NCBI RefSeq assembly: GCF_029852145.1
Contig: NC_079971.1
Coordinates: 25,384,563 to 25,448,562 of the forward strand
Length of the DNA: 64,000 nt
Source: Microplitis mediator
Taxonomy: Eukaryota; Arthropoda; Insecta; Hymenoptera; Braconidae
Direction: 5' to 3'
Shown here: one piece after another, positions 46,814-59,484 of the stretch
How the letters are laid out: each line of letters starts with the position of its first letter
Position numbering within the stretch: the stretch's first letter is position 1
Program-made: the position numbers and the translations under genes
Notes under the pieces: model-generated
Told to the model about the DNA's origin: nothing
The model's input: the letters and a program-made list of their open reading frames with translations, nothing else
Databases searched by the model: none

Positions 46814-47962
46814 TTAACAAAATTCGCTACTAGTACTCGGCCCCGTCCAATTTTTCGGATAAGTTTTAAAAATTTCAACTCCCGGGCCCAGTGATATTTT
46901 TTTATCTGCTTTAGTTTTATTTCCTTGATCGAAATCATCCATCGAAATATCGACTTCGTCTTTAATAAATATACCGGAGTTTAAATTATCATTATCATTA
47001 AAATTTGAATTTGAATTTGAATTAAATCTGGTCATCGTCACACTCGCGTCATTTACCGCGGGTTGAAAAATGATTTCAACTTCGTCTAAGAGTTTTAATT
47101 TTTTTAAATAATTACAATTATCCAGTTTCTTATTATTTTTACCCTCAATTATTACTTTTTTAAATCCATTATTATTATTTTTAAAACATTTATTATCATT
47201 TTTATAATTATTTACATCAACTTTCTTATCATCTGATATTGCATTTGTTTCGTTAATTATCACAGTTGAATTTTTATCATTACTATTATTATTATTATTA
47301 CTTTTTCTCTTATTATTTCTTACTCTATAATTATCCATTACAAAATCATTATCACGCAATAAATTAGATGTTGTGCGCTGTCTTAAATTATAATTATTTT
47401 TTAGTAATTGCGGTTTTTTTATTTTAATAACTGGAGTTATTTTATTTTTGAAATTATTGTCATGATCAATATCACCGTCATTACTCGTAACAGCATCTGG
47501 ACTTATCGGTTCATTTTTAATCTCCACAGCATCGATACTCGTATCAATCAGCGGCGAATTTTCAATAAAATTTAATTTATCATCATCTAGTTGTCCAGTT
47601 GGTTTTATATCTTTGAGACCGTGAATGTCAAAAACTTGAGCTATTTTAATTAAACGCTTGACATCACGCTCCGGTACTTGAATTTCTCCGTAGTACATAA
47701 AATTTAATATTAATTTCAAATCATTATGATCGATGTCATGTAAAATAATTAGTGGATGTGGATGATCATTTTTCATCAACAGACGCCGGAAAAATCCACT
47801 CGTTGCTGATAATATCATTTTGTGACATTTAAATGTTACGTTATTTTTACATACCAGTGATAAGTCTACAAAATGTTGTTTTTCGTAACAATAATCTAAA
47901 GTTGAAGACAAGTGAGATGAAAAAAAATCCCACCGTAAATTCAACATTGTCTCTGGTTGCAT
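46814..47962 (-). CDS. BTB/POZ domain protein, Asn-rich tail (382 aa)
   Basis: A single open exon. Residues about 8-120 form a BTB/POZ domain of the insect BAB/Tramtrack class: LRWDFFSSHLSSTL, FVDLSLVC, FKCHKMILSATSGFFRRLL and LNFMYYGEIQVPERDV. These domains dimerise and occur in nuclear transcription or chromatin regulators, or in ubiquitin-ligase adaptors. The rest is acidic and Asn/Lys-rich, with runs of N at about 220-275 and a second N/S run near 315-330, and ends GPSTSSEFC. No zinc finger or HTH follows, so either it lacks a DNA-binding domain or this is an isoform ending in a read-through exon. Two candidate ATGs are five codons apart; the first is listed. Confidence 0.82.
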   Translation of the reverse strand: MQPETMLNLRWDFFSSHLSSTLDYCYEKQHFVDLSLVCKNNVTFKCHKMILSATSGFFRRLLMKNDHPHPLIILHDIDHNDLKLILNFMYYGEIQVPERDVKRLIKIAQVFDIHGLKDIKPTGQLDDDKLNFIENSPLIDTSIDAVEIKNEPISPDAVTSNDGDIDHDNNFKNKITPVIKIKKPQLLKNNYNLRQRTTSNLLRDNDFVMDNYRVRNNKRKSNNNNNSNDKNSTVIINETNAISDDKKVDVNNYKNDNKCFKNNNNGFKKVIIEGKNNKKLDNCNYLKKLKLLDEVEIIFQPAVNDASVTMTRFNSNSNSNFNDNDNLNSGIFIKDEVDISMDDFDQGNKTKADKKISLGPGVEIFKTYPKNWTGPSTSSEFC

Positions 47963-49093
47963 TTTTTTTTTTTTTTTAATTCTTACTGTTACTTTTACTC
48001 TTGATGATTAAAGAGACATTATGAAACTGCTATTGCTTTGGAGTTAATGTTTTATTTAAACTGCGGCACTTTACACGTTCAAAGTTATTTTAAAACACAC
48101 ACGACACGTATTTACTGTAACGTGGCGACTTCACTTATTACATTATTACAAATTTTATTATTTTTATCATTTAACGTTTTTTGATAAAAAAGAAAAAACA
48201 AACATTGAAATTTTTATAAAATTTATCCCAACATATTTTTTATTAATCAAAAATTTTTAATTGTAATTTGAAATTTAAAATTTTAACTTTTCATAAAAAT
48301 TTCAAATTTTCAAAATTTTAAACTGAAAAAAAAATGAGTATTTTTTTTTTTATATCACTATTAAGAAATTAAAAAAAATGTATCATAAAAATTTTGAATT
48401 TGAAAAATTTTGACCTTGAAAGAAAAAAAAAATGGTATAAAAAATGAATAAGATCTATATGAAATATATATTCATATTTTATTGTGTTTATATAAACCCG
48501 AGTATAAAAATAAAAGTGAAATAAGAATATTGTCTGTCTTTGTTACACCAAAGACAATTTAATAGCGAGTAGACAGAAGAAAAAGAGTCAGACACAGACA
48601 GATTGTGTCTTTTGCCGTACCGACTATTTCTCCGGCATAAACTGTACATACAAATAAAATAAAAAAAGTCTTACTAAATATAATAATAAAAAAAAAACTA
48701 CATTATCTACCTATGCATTAATCCGCGATCCACATTCACTATATATAATTTTATACACGATATATATATAGTCCGCGAGAAACTGAATTTGAATTTGAAC
48801 CGACAGATGTCGTTTTGGCGGTAACGTGGCGGCGCGAGTGAGCCAAATGCGTCAGTAGTCAGTTAATCGCGAGCATTCACTGCGATCGTTTGTATTTTAT
48901 TTTTTAAAATATTTTTTACATATATATACATATATATATATATTTATATATATATCAGTGCAAGGTTTACGAAACCTCCCACGCCACAAGTGCCTTGTAA
49001 TTAATAAACCGTAAGTTCTAATAATTAATTTACAAAAAACAATTTAAATAATTAATCGTGAAATTTATAAAAAAGTAAAACATAAAATACGCG
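47963..49093. promoter_or_regulatory. Divergent intergenic region between BTB gene and Clic
   Basis: It is AT-rich apart from a GC-richer block at about 48810-48895 (GGCGGTAACGTGGCGGCGCG) that lies 200-280 bp upstream of the Clic ATG and probably marks the Clic transcription start and 5' UTR. A (TA)n run lies at 48920-48955. I cannot place individual sites with confidence. Confidence 0.45.
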
Positions 49094-52000
49094 ATGGCGG
49101 ACGAGGGAAATGAAAATGGTACCAGCAACGGCGAAGTTCCTGAAATCGAATTGATAATTAAGGTATTTTACTTAATTTACTTTTTTTATTTAATTTTGTA
49201 ATTAAATTTACCACGTAATTATGACATCTGGTAATTTTTTTTACTTGCTGCTTAATTAGTTTTCTTTTTATTTTACGTAAAGCCGCGTTTACACGCACGC
49301 GAAAATGCGTTACCGAATTTCGTCCGTTAAACTGTAATGAGTTACACCCGGAATTCTCTAGAGCATGACGTTATTTTTTTTTTTTTATTTAACTATAAGG
49401 AAAAATAATTTAACGACAGATGTAGAGATGAAAAGCTTGATTAAAAATAATTAAATTTAACCTGTAGTAATTATGTTAAATAAATAATTTGCCAGTCGTG
49501 TAAAGATAAATATTTGTAATTACACAAGTTAATTCTCGTTAAACGGAAGTTAATAATAATAATTGTGTAATTTCAATAAAAAGATAAATGTATTTGTTAA
49601 TAAGTAAAGTTTTCGAGCTGGAGACTTTTTATTTAAATCAAAAGCAATCATTACTTTGAGAGTCTAAAGTCACTATTATGTGTTTACTCAGTGACTAATT
49701 TAGCGATGATCAAGAGACTTTATTATAAATGCAGAAGGAAATTCTCGTACGAGCGATGACTAACGTTTTAAATCCCGTACTCTTTTTTATTTATTTGAAT
49801 ATCTTGTGGACTAGTTTATACGTCTGCTTTTACGTTAACATCATCATAATTTTCAGCCTGTACATTTTATCAGCAATTATTTTTATCCGTATAAGTACTT
49901 GGGTCATTATTTATATTCTTTGTATTTCTTAGTATAAATATAAAGTATATATAAAGAAACAATAATTAGATATAATCGTATGTAGCAATAATTCAAAAGA
50001 TATGAGATCATACATGATTTTATAAAAATTTGAACCTGATCATATCTGATGACATTTGGTTAAGAATTATTCCGTATGTGTATCCAGAAATGACTATATG
50101 ATCATACATCAGATACGAAATCATTTGTGATCATATAGAAATTTGAATCTGATTTCCTTTATGGTCATCATCAGATATAAACTTTTCTATGAGTAACGAA
50201 ATTTGAATCTCACATCTGATGATATTTGGTCATGAATTGTTATATATATTTATCTACAAATGACTATACGACCATATATAATCAGATATGAAATCATTTG
50301 TGATCATATAAAAATTTGAATTTGGTTTCCTTTATGGTCATCATCAGATATGAGCTTTTCTATGATCAAAAAAATTTGAATCTGATGATATTTGGTCATG
50401 AATTGTTATATATATTTATCTAGAAATGACTATATGACCATATATAATCAGATATGAACTCATTTGTGATCATATAGAAATTTGAATTTGGTTTCCTTTA
50501 TGATCATCATTAGATATGAGCTTTTCTATGATCAACAAAATTTGAATCTCATATCTGATGATATTTGGTCATGAATTGTTATATATATTTATCTAGAAAT
50601 GACTATATGACCATATATAATCAGATATGAACTTATTTGTGATCATATAGAAATTTGACTCTGGTTTCCTTTATGGTCATCATCAGATATGAGCTTTTTT
50701 ATGATCAACAAAATTTGAATCTCATATCTGATGATATTTGGTCATGAATTGTCATATATATTTATCCAGAAATGACTATATGACCATACATCATCAGATA
50801 TTTTATCATTTGTGATCATATCTGATTTCCTTTATGGTCATCATCAGATGTAAAATTTTCTATGATCAAAAAAATTTGAACCTGATCATATAAAAATTTG
50901 AGTCTAATCATACATGATGATCAGATTCAAATTCTTATATGATCAGGTATGAAACCGTAGTAGCGTATGGAGCTTCATATATATGATCATATATATTAAC
51001 ATCTGATCATATATAAGTATAAAAAGTTGTCTACACTACAGTTTTAAATTCCTTAGATTTTATGAAAATAATTAAAGTTTCAACTCAGCGTGCATATGGG
51101 TCTCATTATTGTTATTATGAATAATATTAAATGCAACGCATCATAAAATAATATTTTGTTGCATAAAAGATTTTCTTATGACCTTATAAAAAAACATATC
51201 ATCAAGGACAGCTCTCTATTTGTTCACCAGTATATCAGACTACAAGACATTGATATATTTATCTTCGAGTAATCGATTATTGTTAAAAAATATAATAAGA
51301 AACGGCGTACAATAAATTTCAAACAGACGGATCTTGGTATCAAATAGATATTGTCCAAGTAAGAGCCGTATATATTAAATAAATAATGAAAAAAGTTGTT
51401 GATAGTTTTCACACTTTAAAGAGCTCGTTTGACGACGACGACGTTCGAAGGAAAGCGAACTAACAAATCACACAAAATCGAAAGTTTTAAATAAATTCCG
51501 TCAGCATTCCGATTCTTATCTGTTTTTTTAAAAATAACATACTGAAGAATCTAATTAAGAAGTAATTATTTCTTCCCGAAAACTAATTAGCTGCGATAAG
51601 ATGATACGCACAGACTGATAATTTATTTAAATGATAAGAATTTATTTAGTGGCTGATAAAAAAAATGAAAAAAAAATTAAGGTTATTGTCAAAGTAAGAC
51701 AATTGTACGTTAGACTAGACTATTATGTATGTAGATAACAGTCTGTACAATAAAAATTCAAAATAATAAATTTATTCTGCATACACAAAGGCCCATATTG
51801 CACGTGCACCAGGTCACTATTGGAATCCAGCAGGCGTATTAATTTGCTTATAACTGTACTCCAGCATATATAACTTTGCAAGTTATTGCTATTGCTGAAG
51901 AAAATTAAAGACAGACACAGACATAATATAAAATATTACAATTTTTTTATATCTATAATTTAATGACAGTTTTATTATATATTTCAACAAATTTATTGTC

Positions 52001-55000
52001 TCTTAGAATATATATCGTTTCTCTTAAAAGATATTTAAATTCCGCTTATAAACAAACAAAAGGAAATAATTAATTCCTAAATGTCTTTTTTTTTCTTTTC
52101 CTTTTTTTCCGGTTAAGTTTTCACTTGGATTAATTGAAACTGTTTTAACGAAACAGGGTTGGACTTTCACCATATTTCCGCAGGGCTTTTCATAAAATTT
52201 AATTTAAATCGAATAAAGTATAATATAATTGTAATTCGATGATTAATTCGATCACTACTTTCGCAATAATAATTTAAATAACAATGAATCCTATCAACTA
52301 AGGCCGTAATGAATATTGTTGTTGAAGCCGGCATTGTTTAGCTATCAGATGACTATTTCTGCTGTGGGTCAAAGTTAACATCGTGAGTTGTCAATAAAAC
52401 AAACAATATAAGATTAAATAACAATCGTAAATTGTATATTGAATTTATCAGGACGAGGTTGCAGGTTGGCATGGACTCTCTTGGTCTTGATCTTTCTGGG
52501 TCACAAGGCCAATCGGGCTTGATACAGCAACCAAGTTCCTTAAGTTGGATCCATGATATTATCATCGAGTAAGTGTGTCAACCGGGACACTGCTGCAGCC
52601 GGAGGTTTAAAGTTGAGTAGTTACAAACGTTTAAAATCTTGGGATATGTTTTTTAAATAAAAGAGTGTTGTTGTTAAGGTCCTCAACTCTTGTCCGTAGA
52701 CGAAGCAAAGTCGACGTCCGGTGAATTATCTCCTCTAACAGGTCTCTGACAAGATAACCGTTAAGGCTTTCTTTCGTTCTTAGCCAGCAGTTCCTTTCCT
52801 CTACAGCCGAAAGAAATCCGGCTGAGTTAATGATCCATATCGTATGAAAATACTTTTTTGCTTACCCCAATGAAAAGTTTTGGTTGTAATTACTGTTTTC
52901 ATGATAATATTCAATAAAGGTCGATATACCTCCAACATGCAGACAATAAACCAAAGGGTAAACGTTTTAGAAATTACTATATTGATGATATCAATCGACA
53001 AATAGTTTTGTAATAGAGAAAGGAGGAAAAGTTATTCAAGAAGATCTGGCCTGACATTTTAAGATGAACCTTTGCGGTTTGATGACACATTTATAAACCT
53101 TTTTCATTCCGCTAAATATAAATATTGCCCTATCAAAAAATCCATAGAGGATTATGTGGAAATTTATAGACATCCGTGTAGGAAACTATGGATTTACATG
53201 AGGATCCATGGGGATCAACATAGGAAAGTATGGATTTATAGAGGAATCCATGTAGGAAAGCAATGGATACTTGGATTCCCATTCAAAAAATACATATAGG
53301 AACTTTATGTAAAAATTTAATATACATAAGTAACCATTAGGGTGGCCCAAAAAAACCGACTATTTTTTTTTTTTCGAGTCTCTTGTAAAAATTTGTTGGT
53401 TTAAGATGTTTTAAGAAGCATCTCCAAAAATCAGCTCGATACAAAATTTCCAAGAGGTCGCTCACGAATTTTGAAAATATCAAAAATGATCGAAATTCGG
53501 ATTTTTCTGTTCTAAATTTCTTCTTTCTCGTAGCAGCTATAGTTTACTATGAAATCATGACTACGCTGAAAATTTCAACCCAAAATTTGAATATTTAAAC
53601 GGCGCTCAAGAATTTTGAATATTAACTGATAATATATAACTAATACTTTGAATTAGTTTTTGTATTTTTTTATAACTCAATTACTGTCATTTCACTTAAA
53701 TATAACTTTTGCATAACTGAAAATATACCGGACAGTTTTAAACAATAAAATTGGGTAAGTTTTGAATAAGCAAAAAAACCTAAAAATTGAATTAAAAAAT
53801 AAAAAAGTATGTAAATAACTTATTATTTATATTTCTCGGGTTGTATTTTCATTCATTATGATACAAATTGATGGTGAAAAAATTGAAAAATTTTATTATT
53901 AATATTTAAGGGTCGCTCGAAAACGTCCAAGAGACAGTACTCGGAAACATTCAAAATTCTTGAGCGACGTTTAAATATTTTAGTTTTGGGCTGAAATTTT
54001 CAGCGTAGTCATCATTTCATAAATATAAACTATAGCTACCACGAGAAAGAAGAAATTTAGAACAAAAAATCCGAATTTCGATCATTTTTGATATTTTCAA
54101 AATTCGTGAGCGACCTCGTGGAAATTTTTTATCGAGCTGATTTTTGGAGAGGCTTCTTAAAACATCTTAAACCAACAAATTTTCATAAGAGACTCAAAAA
54201 AAAAAAAAATAGTCGGTTTTTTTGGGCCACCCTAGTAACCATAGGAATCTAAACTAGGTTTCCATATGGGTTTCGGCATGGTTTGGATTTCCATGGGAAA
54301 TCATTGTTGGAATCCACATACGAGTCTAAAATCGATTGTCATTTCGATTTTTACATGGTATGGATTTCTATGGGGGTCTATATAAAAATCGGTACTGAAT
54401 TCTTATAAGAAACCATACAGAAACGGCATTTGGGATCTTCATGAAAATCTAAACTGGATTCCCACGTGGATTTTTTTGATAGTCAGCTGCTGTTGTCTCA
54501 AACAAGAATTTCATTAAAAAACCTTAAGTTGATGATATTAATTTGCGGATTAAATACTCAAGTTTAAATGGATAGCAAGAATGACTTAATATGAAGTGAT
54601 TAGTTGTTTGCAAGATGTGCAACTAGACAAGTAGCGTTTTAATTTAACACGAGTATCACCAGCACAGAGCAATTGGTAAATGTTAAAACTACAAAGTGCT
54701 AATGAGATTTCATATATATTTATATATTTAAAGAGAACGTGAGTACTTAAATAATTGTGATTGACTGTAATACATGTGGCTAGCTGCCGCAGAGGTTTAA
54801 AACGACGAAAGCATGTATGATATAGATGGAGTCACGTTCATAATATACGTGCCTGAGTGTCAGTTGCAAATACACTACACATAGATTACAAACTATTAAT
54901 GGACTCATCTTAAGTTTATAACATGTAACATGTGTGTACTTAACTTCCTTTTCAGATGCTTTCTCACGCAACACACACAATAATAGTAACCTCCAACCAA

Positions 55001-58000
55001 ACGTGATTCATCAAGCAATCAAGGTCTTAACATTACAGTTACTCAAACAAACTTGGAAATGCTATTGACCATTGAAAAAATTGTTTTTTTTTTTTAAATT
55101 ATATATATTTTAAATTATAATTCTTCTCTATTCATTATTGTAATACGACTGGATTAAAATCAAGCGTGAATATAATTGACCGTGACTTGCGCGTAATCCA
55201 AAAGCCAATTATAACACCTAGACATTTATGATTAAATAATAAATTTATTATTATTAAAATTGAACTAGATACGTAGTACTGTATTCTTCAAGTGTTATCG
55301 AGGTTTACAAACCAAAAAATGAGATTTAATTACTTATAAAATTAGAACGTGACAAGATAAGATGTGATAAGAGAAAACTTTATACAGATAGAGTATAGTA
55401 CTTGTATTATATTTGAATACTTGTATTGTGGAAGAAGATGAGCTTTGTAGTTGACGGAATAACATATGGGTTTAACGACCGCATATTCTACGGAGGATTT
55501 ATTTCACCATCATGAGTAGTGTCATATTACGCTTCATTTTAATTTGAATGACAATCATATGAGCTAGTTTACGTTTTAATAAGTTGAATTTATATTCAGG
55601 GTAAAAGTTAATTGTAAAAAATTAAAAAAAATGTTGGAAAATCCAAAATTGCACACCTCAGTCGCTCATTTTATTGTTAATCATTACTTTGATTTTTTTG
55701 TTTATGAATTTTTTTATTCAACTTTTAAATTATTAATTTGATTTTTTTATTTCTTAATTCCAGTTTAATTTTTTTTTTTTTTTATTTAAATTTTTTCGAA
55801 ATATCCCGCATTTTTGTTGTAGATGTTGCTCTTTCTTTTCAATCCTACTGTTTTACGCTAGTGCTGTTGCCAGTAGTTGATGGGGAGAAAAAAAGAAAAA
55901 AAGAAATTTACTTTTGTAATAATAACAATAGTAAAAATAAAAATGGCCGCTGAACTTTTCGTGAATAATCAGTCATATTATTTTATTTAATTACAATTAA
56001 ACTAAAAGGATTTAGACAGTAATTTTCAATAGGGTTCTTGTGATCAAAAATATAAAGATAATAAAAAAAAAGTTAGGCCGATTAATTGTGTCTATCGAGA
56101 GTTATTTGGTTTACTAAGTTTCATACAGGACAATCGACAACTCGTGTCACTGGGATTAAAATAATTTATATTTAATTAATGGAATAATTAATCGACTTAA
56201 TATTGGGTCGAAATTATTCTTTAATAAATTGTCTTCGTGTTGGTATAAAATTTCACCCATTTTAGTGTAATCGAAAAAGTCTAGAGATAATTTAATGTGA
56301 GTGAATGAGTCAAAAAATTTAGAGCGATCATAAAACACACCAGCGCTTTCGCGCTTGAGGTGTGCAAAATTATATTATAAGAAACATTCTACTATTGAAT
56401 TACCAGTGAAAAATTTAACTATAGTATTCTACCACTGAACTACCAATGAATTTAATTATAGTTTAGATTTAAGAATTTAAATGTTTTTAAATATTTTAGT
56501 ATCATTATAATTGAAAATGTCAATATCCCAAGCAAAAAGACGGTTAAATTTACCTTGACTTTCTCACTTACGTAATCGTCCAGCCAAAATAGTCTCGGAC
56601 CTGTTAAAATAACAAAACATCGCATCATTTTGTCGGCGATGAGTCATCTAGAAATCTATGTCAAGTTTCCGAGTTTATTTTTATTTTATTACTTTATTTT
56701 TTTTATTTTCGCAAATTACATGACCAAAAAATGTTAAAACCATTACCATATTTAATTCCTTATACTTTTACTGCACCAGATTTAAATGAAGTATTTAAAA
56801 CTTAAAGAAAATTACTTCAAGTCATAAATTTATTTATATATATTTTATTTTTACATACCTTTGAGAATTCCTCTCATGAATGTCATAAAAATAAAAATTA
56901 CAATATTTTATATCATTTCATTTAAATAAATTTTTTTTAATTGTCCATAAGTTAATTAATTTCAAAAGCTGGCGGTTATTTTAAAAACCTGAATATTAAT
57001 TAAACATTAACTTTTTTTCATGTATAATTAGTAAAATTAATTAAGTTTCCATAACAATTATCCTTGAAAACCGAAAAAAAATTCAAATTTGCCGCGCGAA
57101 ATTCAGTTGATTCAAAAACAATAAAAATAAAAATATTGGCTTCGTTTCTTCAATGTCATTACTTTATTTAATTGTGAGAAGTAAATGTAATTTAAAATAA
57201 TAAATGTATCTAACAAACAAATATAATTATCCGCAGTACATTACGCAATTACAAGACACGCAACTTTAAGTCAAAGTCAATCAAATTGTCGGTTAAATTC
57301 TAAGGCGACTTTTTTATCATTTCCTCTAGTATTTTATTTTTATTTTCCTGACTACTTTACTTATTTATTTGTCTGTTTGTTTGTGTATTGGAACATTCAA
57401 GCGTGAAATGCACGCTGAAGAAATCGGTTCATGTTTGAGCCTCACTGCCAGCATTAGAGAGGCAAATAACCGATTTATCTTGCATTCAACTAAATGACCC
57501 ATGTAAGATCGAGTTCAATAAATTGCGTCACTCCTTTCAATTTTTTTTAAACTCTAAACTAAACACTTTTTCCGATCTGTCTAATTTTTGTTTTCAAATT
57601 TAGTCCAAGACAGTCAAGAAAAACAAAGATCTTAAAAGTCTTATATATTTTGACGGCAATAAAAAAAATTATACCGGATTCCTAATGACTCAAGTCTGAT
57701 AGAAATTTCTAGGCCGAGCCTTGATTGTGAAAAAAAAATTCTTTAACGATAATGTAATAGATTATTTTAGTTATTAACAGAAATAACTGATATTTATTGT
57801 TATCATTTTTAAAAATTTAATTGATAAGTAAAAAAACTATTTATTTGCAGGCTTCAACAATTGACGGAAGAAGAAAAGGCGCATGTCTATTTTGTCAGGA
57901 ATATTTTATGGATCTATATTTACTTGCTGAATTAAAAACAATTTCTCTAAAAGTGACGACAGTTGATATGCAAAAACCACCACCAGATTTCCGTACTAAT

Positions 58001-59484
58001 TTCCAAGCAACTCCACCGCCAATTCTTATCGACGGTGGCGACGCTATTTTGGAAAATGAAAAAATAGAAAGACATATTATGAAAAATATTCCAGGTGGTC
58101 ACAATCTTTTTATACAAGACAAAGAAGTTGCTACTCTTGTTGAAAATCTTTTCAGTGTAAGACCGCAATTTTGTTTTTTCAAATATAGTTTTAAATTTTC
58201 CCGCTCAGTTTAAAAATAAACAATAATTAATTTTACAGAAACTTAAATTGCTTTTACTTAACGCTAAGGAAAAAGACAAGGATCCAAAGTCATCATCGCT
58301 GATGGCACATTTACGTAAAATAGACGAACACTTGGGTCGCAAAGGAACGCGTTTTCTTACCGGCGATACCATGTGCTGTTTTGACTGCGAATTGATGCCA
58401 CGTTTGCAGCACATCAGAGTTGCCGGAAAATACTTTGCAGACTTTGAAATACCCGAGACATTAGTAAATTTGTGGCGATACATGCATCATATGTACAGAC
58501 TTGATGCCTTCTTGCAGAGTTGTCCGGCAGATCAGGATATTATTAATCACTATAAGCTCCAACAGGTGCGTTAATTAACAAGACATCACTTGTCATAAAT
58601 TATAACACGATAATTTAAAAAGTATATAAATAGTAAACATTTCAATGCAGTAAATAATTTTTCCATTTCCTGGTTTGAATAACCGTTGGCATTAAATTTA
58701 TAAATAGCGAGGAGTTTATGATAAAACGGACTGAATAATTATCAGTTCCCTATGAACAATTGACGTTTATTTAAATTAATTTACAAGATGACTCTAAGAT
58801 GTTATTCAATCTTTATTATCATTCAAGGCCACATAACGTACTATTAATTATATAACTGTAATTTTATACATCAACTAATTAATACCGGATTGTCTGATAA
58901 TAAATTTTGAAAATTGATATTAATATGTCGCTATTTAACAGAGATTATGATGGCACAAAAAAACGGATTTTTTTTTCTCGTATAAAATTTGTTCTAGAAA
59001 TTCGCTCCAAAAGTCAGCTCTATAAGAAATTTTAAGGGGTCGCTTAAAAATTTCGTAATTTACAAAAGATTTAAATTCGAATTTTTTTTGTAAATTTTTT
59101 CTTTCTGGTGGTAGAAAAATTTTTAGTGAAATCAATGCTAGGTAATAAAAAAACAAGGCTCGGAAACATGAAATTCTTGAGCGACATTTAAATATTTAAA
59201 TTTTGGCGCGGAATTTTTAGCAGATTCATAATTTTACAGATATAAAAACTACTGTTGAAACGAGAAAGAAAAAAACGAAGAAAAATAAATTCGAAATTCT
59301 AGAGCGACTCCTTGATAATTTTTTATTCAGTTGATTTTTGGAACGAGTTCTTAAAACTAATTAATATAATACATAATAATTTAAAAATATTATTTATTTG
59401 CAGAGCATGAAAATGAAAAAACACGAGGAACTCGAGACGCCGACTTTCACCACGAGCATCCCCATCGAGGTTAACGACGACTAA
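49094..59484 (+). CDS. Clic: Chloride intracellular channel / GST-fold protein Clic (260 aa, four exons)
   Basis: Exons: 49094-49162, 57851-58156, 58239-58565 and 59404-59484; GT/AG borders, all phase 0, 261 codons. The protein closely resembles Drosophila Clic in length and wording: a thioredoxin-like N domain with C35-L-F-C38, then PPPILIDGGDAILENEKIER, and a helical C domain with FLTGDTMCCFDCELMPRLQH and SCPADQDIINHYKLQQ. CLICs exist as soluble GST-omega-like proteins with glutathione-dependent oxidoreductase activity and can associate with membranes. The CxxC pair replaces the CPFS of most vertebrate CLICs, as in other insects. Intron 1 is 8.7 kb and filled with repeats; the others are 82 and 838 bp. 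It is convergent with the MIF4GD-like gene. Confidence 0.96.
49985..51010. repeat. Satellite array of about 170-bp units in Clic intron 1
   Basis: Five to six imperfect units each contain GATTTCCTTTATGGTCATCATCAGATATGAGCTTT-type and GATGATATTTGGTCATGAATTGTTATATATATTTATC-type phrases. The TTTCCTTTATG landmark recurs at about 50155, 50327, 50491, 50664 and 50826, giving a period of 162-173 bp. TGATCA-containing palindromic pieces (ATATGATCATAT) are frequent. It has no spacer/repeat architecture of CRISPR and no coding frame. Confidence 0.8.
51011..53127. other. Clic intron 1, unremarkable part
   Basis: AT-rich intron sequence. I see no exon, terminal inverted repeat or coding frame with domain support. 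A locally GC-richer stretch at about 52440-52620 has no assignable feature. Confidence 0.5.
53128..54482. mobile_element. CCCTATCAAAAA-ended repeat in Clic intron 1, host of a nested element
   Basis: The left end CCCTATCAAAAAATCCA and right end (inverted CTATCAAAAAAATCCACG) bracket CCATGGGGATC and CCATATGGG units of the same family as 36082-36599. The left and right halves are separated by the palindromic element at 53338-54234. Removing that insert and one copy of its target duplication leaves a continuous family member. Confidence 0.7.
53338..54234. mobile_element. Palindromic hAT-like element (897 bp), nested
   Basis: It begins TAGGGTGGCCCAAAAAAACC and ends with the inverted copy. The arms pair over about 290 bp (53338-53625 with 53950-54234) around an AT-rich centre. 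The 8-bp GTAACCAT is duplicated at each side (53330-53337 and 54235-54242). The 8-bp duplication favours the hAT group. It carries no transposase. It shares end sequences with the 60746-61707 element. Confidence 0.8.
54483..57850. other. Clic intron 1, distal part
   Basis: AT-rich intron DNA ending in the TTATTTGCAG acceptor of exon 2. A few short frames (for example 56156-56338 minus) show no family resemblance. Near 56340-56400 there is a locally repeated TTCTACxAxTGAAxTACCA phrase (56390 and 56429). Nothing else is supportable. Confidence 0.5.
58951..59366. mobile_element. Decayed relative of the palindromic element in Clic intron 3
   Basis: The phrases GGCACAAAAAAACGGATTTT, GCTCCAAAAGTCAGCTCTAT, GAAATTCTTGAGCGACATTT and CAGTTGATTTTTGGAACGAG match the arms of the 53338-54234 element in the expected opposite orientations. 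The right terminus is missing, so only about 415 bp of a diverged, truncated copy remain, ending about 40 bp before the exon-4 acceptor. Confidence 0.6.

Noticed and set aside
49985..51010. CRISPR-like array
   Set aside because: The units are continuous degenerate repeats of about 170 bp without unique spacers, in an intron of a eukaryotic gene.
53338..54234. Tc1/mariner origin because TA lies at each end
   Set aside because: The TA is part of the inverted repeat, and the 8-bp GTAACCAT direct repeat outside it fits a hAT-like element better.
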